The position numbers were made by a program, and so were the translations under genes. From Halomicrobium zhouii (GTDB lineage Archaea; Halobacteriota; Halobacteria; Halobacteriales; Haloarculaceae): a stretch of 64,000 bases of DNA. Under the pieces are notes generated by a model. That model made no database searches and was not told the origin of the DNA. It saw nothing but the letters and a program-made list of their open reading frames with translations. Each line of letters starts with the position of its first letter. Position 1 is the stretch's first letter. Shown here piece by piece: positions 58,226-64,000 of this stretch. The DNA lies in contig NZ_FOZK01000003.1 in NCBI RefSeq assembly GCF_900114435.1, positions 310,001 through 374,000 of the forward strand. The letters run 5' to 3'.

Positions 58226-58855
58226 ATGGCTAATCGGCTGCGGACTGGGATCGACGTCCTCGACAGGAAACTCGACGGTGGGATACCTGCTGGTAGCATC
58301 GTCGCTCTCAGCGCGTCGCCGGCCAGCCAGGCGGAACTGTTCCTCTACGAACTCACCGCGACGCGTGGTACCCTGTGGCTCTCGCTGGATCGCACCGCCG
58401 AGGCGGTCCAGTACAGTATCGAGAACACGCCTGCAAACACGGGCGACCCGACGGTGCGCCACATCTCCGGCGAGGCACCGCTGGACAACGCGGGGAAGCT
58501 CGTCAGTGCGCTCCCCGAGACCTCGAATCTCATTCTGGACCCGGTCGACGTCCTCGAGGCCCAGGAGCCCCACTCGCGGTACCGCGCGTTCATGAACGAC
58601 CTCCAGAACCACATTTTCAATACGGGCAGTCTCGCTATTCTTCACAGCCTCGACGGTCACGAGGTTCCGCCGCTGCGAGACACGACCGAACACTTCGCAG
58701 ACGTCGTCTTCCAGCTCGATACCGGCGTGACGGGCGACGAGATCGTGAACAAGCTCTCGATCCCCAAGTTCCGGGGCGGCCGCGCCCCCGGCGACGTCAT
58801 CAAGCTGAACCTCGTCGAAGAGGTCAGCATCGACACCTCGCGGGACATCGCCTAA
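58226..58855 (+). CDS. RAD55/HTR-like RecA-superfamily protein with degenerate P-loop
   Basis: 209 residues. The start RLRTGIDVLDRKLDGGIPAGSIVALSASPASQAELFLYEL is the RAD55/KaiC-type beginning, but the GKT/S of Walker A is replaced by SQA, so ATP hydrolysis is unlikely. Otherwise the RecA-like core, including a LILDPVDVLE Walker-B-like strand, continues to about 200. Haloarchaeal 'HTR-like' proteins of this kind have no settled function. It probably forms a unit with the MinD-like ATPase upstream. Confidence 0.75.
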   Translation: MANRLRTGIDVLDRKLDGGIPAGSIVALSASPASQAELFLYELTATRGTLWLSLDRTAEAVQYSIENTPANTGDPTVRHISGEAPLDNAGKLVSALPETSNLILDPVDVLEAQEPHSRYRAFMNDLQNHIFNTGSLAILHSLDGHEVPPLRDTTEHFADVVFQLDTGVTGDEIVNKLSIPKFRGGRAPGDVIKLNLVEEVSIDTSRDIA

Positions 58856-58966
58856 ACCGACTAAACTTTACTACTCGAGTGTCCTCGCACGCTCTTCGAG
58901 CCTGCTGCGGGCACCACTCGTCGCAAACTTGAGTTTCGAACTTCCGTCTCGCTCCATTCGGTCGCC

Positions 58967-59007
58967 AGAAGTGAAACGGCTCGCTTCGCTCGTCGCGGTA
59001 TGCTTGC
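58967..59007. repeat. Inverted copy of the 55845-55882 repeat
   Basis: Read on the minus strand it gives GCAAGCATACCGCGACGAG, then GCGAAGCGAGCCGTTTC and ACTTCT. That matches 55845-55882 except for small insertions that break arm pairing. It lies in the 235-base gap before thiC, which otherwise shows no gene or recognised riboswitch. Confidence 0.6.
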
Positions 59008-59090
59008 CCGGAAAGCCACCAGCTCTTCGATCGACACAGGGTCGGGGGATTGACCTGGTTTTATAACCCAATGATACAACAGACTAATCG

Positions 59091-60524
59091 ATGACGCAAC
59101 TCGAACGAGCGCGGGCGGACGAGGTTACCGAAGCGATGGAGCGGGTCGCTGAGCGGGAGAAAGAGGACACAGAGTTCGTCCGTGCACAGGTCGCGGACGG
59201 CCAGGCGGTTATCCCGGCGAACGACCATCACGACGCGCTGGACCCGATGATCATCGGGCGGGAGTTCTCGACGAAGGTGAACGCCAACATCGGGAACAGC
59301 GACGAGACGAGCGACCTGGAAGGGGAGCTCCGCAAACTCCACACAGCGGTGCACTACGGCGCGGACACGGTGATGGACCTGTCGACCGGCGAGGGACTGG
59401 ATCCGATCCGCGAGGCGAACGTCGAGCACTCGCCAGTGCCCGTGGGGACGGTCCCGATATACGAGGCCGTCAAACGGGCGGGGAGTCCCGAGGAGATAAC
59501 CCACGAACTGTTACTCGACGTTATCGAGAAACAGGCCGAGCAGGGCGTCGACTACATGACCATCCACGCCGGCGTGCTGATGGAACACCTCCCGCTCACC
59601 GACGGCCGGAAGACGGGCATCGTCTCGCGCGGTGGCTCCCTCCTGGCGAAGTGGATGGAGGAGAACGGGATGGAAAATCCACTGTACACGAAGTTCGAGG
59701 AAATCTGCGAGATCTTCCGCGAGCACGACGTCACCTTCAGCCTCGGTGACGGCCTGCGACCAGGGTGTCTCGCCGACGCCAGCGACGAGGCGCAGTTCGC
59801 CGAACTGGAGACGCTCGGGGAACTCACACGGACGGCCTGGGACCACGGCGTCCAGGTAATGGTCGAAGGGCCGGGCCACGTGCCGATGGACCAGGTCGCC
59901 GACAACGTCGAGCGCCAGCAGGACGTCTGCGACGGCGCGCCGTTCTACGTCCTCGGCCCGCTCGTGACCGACGTCGCGCCGGGCTACGACCACATCACCA
60001 GCGCCATCGGCGCGACGGAAGCTGGCCGGGCGGGCGCGGCGATGCTCTGCTACGTCACGCCGAAGGAACACCTCGGACTCCCAGAAGAAGAGGACGTCCG
60101 CGAGGGCCTGGCTGCCTACCGTATCGCGGCCCACGCCGCCGACGTCGCGAACGGTCGTGAGGGGGCGCGTGACTGGGACGACGCACTGTCGGAGGCTCGC
60201 TACGCCTTCGACTGGAACGAACAGTTCGACCTGGCGCTGGACCCGGAACGCGCCCGGTCCTACCACGACCAGACGCTTCCGGGAGACAACTACAGGGAGG
60301 CCCGCTTCTGTTCGATGTGTGGCGTCGAGTTCTGCTCGATGCGAATCGACCAGGACGCTCGGGAGGCAGGTGAGATGAGCGACATCGCCGACGAGACGGA
60401 CCTGGCTGGCTCGGTGGCCGCCGAAGTGAACCGACCACCGACGGGAACCCACGACGGCGGGCGCGCCATCCGCGAGGCCATCGACGACCAGTGGGAACCG
60501 CCGGAGCAGTCGGTGGACGACTGA
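59091..60524 (+). CDS. thiC: Phosphomethylpyrimidine synthase ThiC
   Basis: 477 residues, radical-SAM enzyme that converts aminoimidazole ribotide to HMP phosphate for thiamine. The barrel motifs [27 protein letters not shown] and [10 protein letters not shown] are intact. The C-terminal cluster motif [12 protein letters not shown] supplies the CX2CX4C ligands of the [4Fe-4S] centre. Haloarchaeal thiC has no TPP aptamer that I can see upstream. Thiamine diphosphate made here would serve MenD. Confidence 0.95.
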   Translation: MTQLERARADEVTEAMERVAEREKEDTEFVRAQVADGQAVIPANDHHDALDPMIIGREFSTKVNANIGNSDETSDLEGELRKLHTAVHYGADTVMDLSTGEGLDPIREANVEHSPVPVGTVPIYEAVKRAGSPEEITHELLLDVIEKQAEQGVDYMTIHAGVLMEHLPLTDGRKTGIVSRGGSLLAKWMEENGMENPLYTKFEEICEIFREHDVTFSLGDGLRPGCLADASDEAQFAELETLGELTRTAWDHGVQVMVEGPGHVPMDQVADNVERQQDVCDGAPFYVLGPLVTDVAPGYDHITSAIGATEAGRAGAAMLCYVTPKEHLGLPEEEDVREGLAAYRIAAHAADVANGREGARDWDDALSEARYAFDWNEQFDLALDPERARSYHDQTLPGDNYREARFCSMCGVEFCSMRIDQDAREAGEMSDIADETDLAGSVAAEVNRPPTGTHDGGRAIREAIDDQWEPPEQSVDD

Positions 60525-60841
60525 GAACCGCTACGCGCGACGGCCGAGAGGGAGGAGTAGGCGCTCCATTCCGCCGAACGCCGCGTACTTATGCAATCGA
60601 TAGTTCGTGGCCGTGGGAGGAGAATATCGTCGCAGAACCACTGAGGCGTCCATCAGTGTCACCTGCTCTTTTCTCGATCGCCGGACGGCCGACCGGCGCC
60701 GCGCGCGGTTCCCCACCGCAGCCCGCCCGGTTTTGCTACCAACGGCACAGCAGTCGGATCGGTACCGATCGGCGCATAGTCACCTGGTAAGGAGTGTTAC
60801 ATGCAGAAAAACTATACCCGAGAGTACCTTACAGTTGAGTG
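60525..60841. other. 317-base gap after thiC
   Basis: No gene, tRNA or convincing RNA structure recognised. The last 40 bases hold an ACTATACC-type box near 60806-60813, about 27-30 bases before the tiny gene at 60842. Confidence 0.4.
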
Positions 60842-60910
60842 ATGTCTCGTAAGATTATCCTCGTCGCCTTCCTGGTGGCTGCGGCGGCCGCCTACAAGCT
60901 GACGCGGTAA
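60842..60910 (+). CDS. Micro-protein, 22 aa, single membrane helix
   Basis: Encodes MSRKIILVAFLVAAAAAYKL then TR and stop. It has a positively charged start, one continuous hydrophobic helix and a basic end, so it would insert once in the membrane. A TATA-like ACTATACC lies 27-30 bases before the ATG, exactly the spacing for a leaderless transcript, which argues that this short frame is real. It is too short to assign to a family. Confidence 0.5.
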   Translation: MSRKIILVAFLVAAAAAYKLTR

Positions 60911-60987
60911 CAAGGGGTCTGGCTGTATCGCCCTCCAACCACACTTTCTCCCGAACGACTTACCCCCGTGGAGCCGTAGCCGCAGGT

Positions 60988-61812
60988 ATGTACGGCGTCG
61001 TCACGCGCAACGAGGAGGAGCTTTCCTGGGAGGAGTTCGACCGCGGGTTCTACGAGGTGAAGGACGTGACCGGTCGCGCGGCTGAACCGGTCGCCGACGC
61101 CGTCAACATGATCTCCTGTTTCGGCGACAACGCCGCGGAGGACCAGGACGGCCTCGTTCCGGTCGACGACGAGGGAAACAGAGCGACCCGCGAGCGGCCC
61201 TACTTCGACTGGTCGTACGTCTGCCCCACGCACGACCGGTACCGGGAGGGATTACTGGGGATAATCGAAGACGCCGCCGCAGTGAACGAGGACGTCCGCC
61301 TCGACGACGTCGGGTTCCCGCGCGAGGAGTACTGCCACTGCGAGCGCTGTGAGGAGCGCTTCGCCGATAGCGACCACGAGGAGTGGTCGACCTGGCGCGA
61401 GCACGTCATCACGGAGTTCGTCGCCGCCGCTCGCGAGCGCGTCCCCGGACGACTCTACCTCACGCTCTACCCGGACCCCTACCCGGGACACCTCTCGGCG
61501 CGGTCCGGGATCGACGTCGAAGCCCTGGAGGCGTACGTCGACGAGTTCGTCGTCCCCATCTACGACATGGCCTACACCACGACCTACTGGCTGGAGATTC
61601 TCGCGAGCGGGTTCCGTGACCGGCTCTCGACGCCCTTCAGCGTCGAACTGTACGCCGTCGACGTCGACGTTGACGACCTGATTCACGCGGCGGAGGTCGC
61701 CGAGGAGTACGGCGAGGACGTCTTCTTCGGCTACGACGCGAGCAACGCCCGCGCGACGGTTCGCCGGATGCAGGCCGACGCCCGGCAGGGCGAGACGTTC
61801 ACGCCCGAGTGA
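60988..61812 (+). CDS. Conserved hypothetical protein, possible TIM-barrel hydrolase-like
   Basis: 274 residues, soluble and acidic. It shows alternating strand-helix pattern with aromatic and acidic residues at strand ends (YFDWSYVCPTHDRY, VRLDDVGFPREEYCHCERCEERF, LYLTLYPDPYPG, VVPIYDMAYTTTYWLEIL, PFSVELYAVDVD, VFFGYDAS). That suggests a TIM barrel like a glycoside hydrolase. The CHCERCEERF segment could bind a metal. No family recognised with certainty. Confidence 0.65.
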   Translation: MYGVVTRNEEELSWEEFDRGFYEVKDVTGRAAEPVADAVNMISCFGDNAAEDQDGLVPVDDEGNRATRERPYFDWSYVCPTHDRYREGLLGIIEDAAAVNEDVRLDDVGFPREEYCHCERCEERFADSDHEEWSTWREHVITEFVAAARERVPGRLYLTLYPDPYPGHLSARSGIDVEALEAYVDEFVVPIYDMAYTTTYWLEILASGFRDRLSTPFSVELYAVDVDVDDLIHAAEVAEEYGEDVFFGYDASNARATVRRMQADARQGETFTPE

Positions 61813-61875
61813 GCGACGGCCGTCGTCACACCAACGGGCAACGGAGTTATCCGCGCCCGCGTGCTAAATACCCAC

Positions 61876-62031
61876 ATGCTCCAGTGTCCTCGATGTGGCG
61901 ACGTCGTCGAACAGCTCCACCCCTTGCCCGGCGAGGCGTTGCAGACCAGTGGGCCGGGGCAACGCCCGGAGAGTGACGTACCCGCGGGCCGAGCGTGTTC
62001 CTGGTGTCGCCACGAGCTACTGGAAGGCTAG
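61876..62031 (+). CDS. Small zinc-ribbon protein (51 aa)
   Basis: 51 residues: CPRCGD at 4-9 and CSWCRH at 41-46 form a four-cysteine zinc ribbon separated by a flexible Pro/Gly-rich loop. A GAGTTATCC box about 27 bases upstream supports a leaderless start. Function unknown. Confidence 0.6.
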   Translation: MLQCPRCGDVVEQLHPLPGEALQTSGPGQRPESDVPAGRACSWCRHELLEG

Positions 62032-62080
62032 ATAGCGCTCGCGGACTGGCGCTCCCGGATCACGCCGCCTCCGAGGAGGA

Positions 62081-62644
62081 CTACTGCTCCAGCGTCTCCG
62101 CTCGCCACCGAACGAGCTGGTCGCGGTCGCGCGCGTCATCGGGCAGTTCGTCGAACCATCGCGCGTCGGTTATCTCACCGTCCGGGTCGTCGACGGTCAG
62201 TGCGGTCGTCTCGGCGCGAGCCTGGTAGATCGGCAGGACGCCCCACGTGTCGTAGTCTCCACACCGGAACTCGACCCGGGCGAGCAGCGCCAGCCCCTCG
62301 AACGCCGCGTCGACGCCGGCCTCCTCCATCAGTTCGCGACGCGCGGCCGCCCGGAACGACTCGTCGCCGTCCACTTCCCCGCCGGGGAGGACCCACATGT
62401 CCACGTCGTCGTGGCGGACCAGCAGTAGTTCACCGGACTCGCGGTACGTTATCGCGTGGGCACCGTAGGGGAGGCCGTTGTCGCGGATGCGGTCCGCGAC
62501 GGTCCTGAACCGCGGCCGAGAGACGCTGCGGTGACGGGTGCACTCGAGGAAGTCCTCGTGGCGGTCCGCGACGGAGTGATACGTCTGTTCTGCCGACTGG
62601 CGCGCGACGTCGCCGAGGTACCAGAGGTCGTCGACCGTCGTCAT
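62081..62644 (-). CDS. Nudix hydrolase
   Basis: 187 residues. The Nudix box is complete: GGEVDGDESFRAAARRELMEEAGV (about 88-111), with the REXXEE glutamates for metal binding. An N-terminal ~45-residue helical extension (DDLWYLGDVARQSAEQTYHS) is typical of a haloarchaeal subgroup. It hydrolyses a nucleoside diphosphate derivative of unknown identity. Confidence 0.85.
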   Translation of the reverse strand: MTTVDDLWYLGDVARQSAEQTYHSVADRHEDFLECTRHRSVSRPRFRTVADRIRDNGLPYGAHAITYRESGELLLVRHDDVDMWVLPGGEVDGDESFRAAARRELMEEAGVDAAFEGLALLARVEFRCGDYDTWGVLPIYQARAETTALTVDDPDGEITDARWFDELPDDARDRDQLVRWRAETLEQ

Positions 62645-62823
62645 CGATGCCGTCTGGGTATCGCACCGTGTCTCGGTCTCGGAACCGATCCGTCCGGGGG
62701 CGAAGATGGTGACATGCCACCCGTTTCGCGCGTCACTGTCATAAGTGTTCGACCCGGGCCAGTGGCGTCCGCCGAGCAGGTCAAATCAGACCCTTTTTGC
62801 CGTCCACCCCTGTACCGATCGAT

Positions 62824-63009
62824 ATGGCATTCGAAGAGGACGACGCTGTCATCTTGCACGACGAACACAGCGAGTACGACGGGGAGGAGGGGACGGTCAC
62901 CCAGGTCGTCGAGACGATGTTCGGGGACGCGAACTACACCGTCTCCTTCGAGGACGGCCAGGAGCAGGGCATCCCGGAGGACTCCCTCGAACCCGTCGAC
63001 GAGGAGTAA
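62824..63009 (+). CDS. Small SH3-barrel-like acidic protein (61 aa)
   Basis: 61 residues: AFEEDDAVILHDEHSEYDGEEGTVTQVVETMFGDANYTVSFEDGQEQGI is a KOW/SH3-like beta-barrel pattern. A CCTTTTTGCC box centred 62796, 27 bases before the ATG, marks a leaderless promoter. Function unknown. It precedes the RNA-processing genes on the same strand. Confidence 0.65.
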   Translation: MAFEEDDAVILHDEHSEYDGEEGTVTQVVETMFGDANYTVSFEDGQEQGIPEDSLEPVDEE

Positions 63010-63020
63010 CGACGATTTCG

Positions 63021-63446
63021 ATGGCCTCGGTCCCGTTTCACTACGTCGAACTGCGCGCATTCTCCTACGCCACCGAGGACGAGAAGCGAGTCGAACAGGC
63101 GCTCCGGACGTTTCTCCCCGAGGACGTCGAACTCCAGCGGCACACGTCCGAGGGTCACTACGGCGACCGCATCGTCGTCCTCTCGGCCCGCGTGGAGCTG
63201 GCGGACGAGATTCGACACGTCCTCTCCCAGGTCGCGACCCTGGACGACGTCGACGACGTCGTCGCCGAACTCGACGACCGGGTGGACGACAACTGCTCGT
63301 TCTTCCTGACGTTCGACAAGCAGGCCGCCTTCGGTGGCGAGGTCCGGCGCGGCGACGGGATCACGCTCCGGGCGAAAGTCGAGGCGTATCCGGCCAAGCG
63401 GGAGAAGGCCGTCACCAACGCCCGTGAAGTGCTGGAAGCCCTATGA
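63021..63446 (+). CDS. Archaeal RNA-binding protein (COG1325-type)
   Basis: 141 residues, alpha/beta domain starting FHYVELRAFSYATEDEKRVEQALRTFLP, conserved next to RNase P protein genes in archaea and predicted to act with exosome or RNase P functions. It overlaps the next gene's ATG by 4 bases (ATGA). Function is from genomic association, not experiment known to me. Confidence 0.8.
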   Translation: MASVPFHYVELRAFSYATEDEKRVEQALRTFLPEDVELQRHTSEGHYGDRIVVLSARVELADEIRHVLSQVATLDDVDDVVAELDDRVDDNCSFFLTFDKQAAFGGEVRRGDGITLRAKVEAYPAKREKAVTNAREVLEAL

Positions 63447-64000
63447 GGTACGAGGCAGTCCACGCCCGGCCGGACGGCGATAGTACCGTCGCGCGGCTGG
63501 CGCTGACCGCGAGCGAGTACGGCTTCGACGGCATCGTCGTCCGGAACCACGGTGACGCCCTCGCGGACTACGACCCAGAGGTGGTCAGCGAGACGTACGA
63601 CGTCGACGTCGTCCCGGCCGTGGAGGTCAGAGCGGACGACCCGTCACAGGCCAGTGGCTACGTTGGGAACCACCGGCCCGACACCGTCGTCCTCGCAGTC
63701 CACGGCGGGACCGTCGCGATGAACCGGTTCGCCGTCGAACAGGCCGCCGTCGACGTCCTGGCACATCCGATGCGCGACGACGGCGATTTCAACCACGTAC
63801 TGGCGAAGGAAGCCGCGGCGAACGGCGTCCGCGTGGAGTTCTCGCTCCGCGACGTCCTCGATTGCACCGGTGGCCGACGCGTCCGCCGCCTCCAGTCCCT
63901 CCGGAAGCTCCGCGAACTCGTCGACTACTACGACGTCCCCTACGTCGTCAGCGCGGACCCGACGAGCCACCTGCAACTCCGGGCCCCGCGCGAACTCGTC
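63443..64000 (+). CDS. rnp3: RNase P protein subunit p30 (Rnp3), 3' end outside window
   Basis: The first 186 codons are visible and open to the window edge. MRYEAVHARPDGDSTVARLALTASEYGFDGIVVRNH and the later VDVLAHPMRDDGDFNHVLAKEAAANGVRVEFSLRDVL are the PHP-like barrel of archaeal p30. It works with Pop5 on the catalytic RNA for tRNA 5' maturation. In related genomes pop5 and the proteasome alpha gene follow, so they are expected just beyond the window. Confidence 0.9.
   Translation, partial: MRYEAVHARPDGDSTVARLALTASEYGFDGIVVRNHGDALADYDPEVVSETYDVDVVPAVEVRADDPSQASGYVGNHRPDTVVLAVHGGTVAMNRFAVEQAAVDVLAHPMRDDGDFNHVLAKEAAANGVRVEFSLRDVLDCTGGRRVRRLQSLRKLRELVDYYDVPYVVSADPTSHLQLRAPRELV

Noticed and set aside
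58856-59090. TPP riboswitch before thiC
   Set aside because: No match to the conserved aptamer elements (CUGAGA, ACCUGA) was seen in either half of the gap; it holds an inverted copy of a dispersed repeat instead.

Overview
The window is a stretch of high-G+C chromosome from a halophilic archaeon (class Halobacteria). The evidence is the strongly acidic proteins, the many leaderless genes with a TATA-like box centred about 27 bases before the start codon, the archaeal information-processing genes (TFE, RNase P p30, Trm56, CDC48 ATPase) and haloarchaea-restricted families (DUF5796, DUF5803, UPF0058, PGF-CTERM and SHOCT membrane proteins). The menaquinone genes and the DabAB inorganic-carbon transporter would suit several genera, so I do not name one. 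No rRNA, tRNA, CRISPR array or complete insertion sequence was recognised.

Layout. 1-3.9 kb: dabA (cut by the window edge), dabB and an upstream Lrp/AsnC regulator. 4.0-8.66 kb: an A/T-richer island made of two elements placed in tandem at the 3' end of the chorismate mutase gene. Each junction carries a copy of the last ~11 codons of that gene (…LNKVEQRES-). The small element carries vapBC. The larger one carries a bacterio-opsin-activator-type regulator divergent from a DoxX / FAD monooxygenase / membrane protein operon. 8.6-12.7 kb: chorismate mutase and archaeal shikimate kinase, a hairpin-repeat intergenic region, a Pit phosphate transporter, a universal stress protein and small proteins. 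12.9-24.7 kb: CDC48-type ATPase, aldehyde dehydrogenase, nitrilase/SRPBCC pair, a PhoU-like regulator, an NAD-kinase-like protein, CinA-like protein, and the tfe-DUF2110-DUF5803 operon. 24.7-33.4 kb: Trm56, three tandem SHOCT membrane-protein paralogues, an epimerase, PEBP, DUF2797, a PGF-CTERM surface protein operon, a Gly/Met-rich protein, a Nudix gene in an A/T-rich patch, and TANGO2-like protein.

33.4-44 kb: menaquinone biosynthesis, all on the minus strand in three blocks (menA-menC-menE, menB, menF-menD), interrupted by a cation/proton antiporter, a small membrane protein and a membrane-anchored DnaJ. 44-54 kb: CopG-like protein, UPF0058, enoyl-CoA hydratase, photolyase followed by superoxide dismutase (a light/oxidative damage pair), ThiI, methionine adenosyltransferase and a CYTH protein. 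54-57.5 kb: FKBP prolyl isomerase with a Gly/Met tail whose 3' end is duplicated downstream, then a 0.58 kb convergent intergenic region full of hairpins, then pyrI-pyrB. 57.5-64 kb: a MinD-like ATPase, a RAD55-like protein without a P-loop lysine, thiC, several tiny genes, a Nudix hydrolase, and the start of an RNA-processing cluster (COG1325-type protein, RNase P p30).

The two observations most worth following are the tandem island accretion at the chorismate mutase 3' end, and a family of intergenic hairpins. The hairpins have an 11-base core of the form GA-(GC/AC)-GNA-(GC/GT)-GA flanked by variable but complementary arms; the arms covary between copies, which argues that the fold is maintained.
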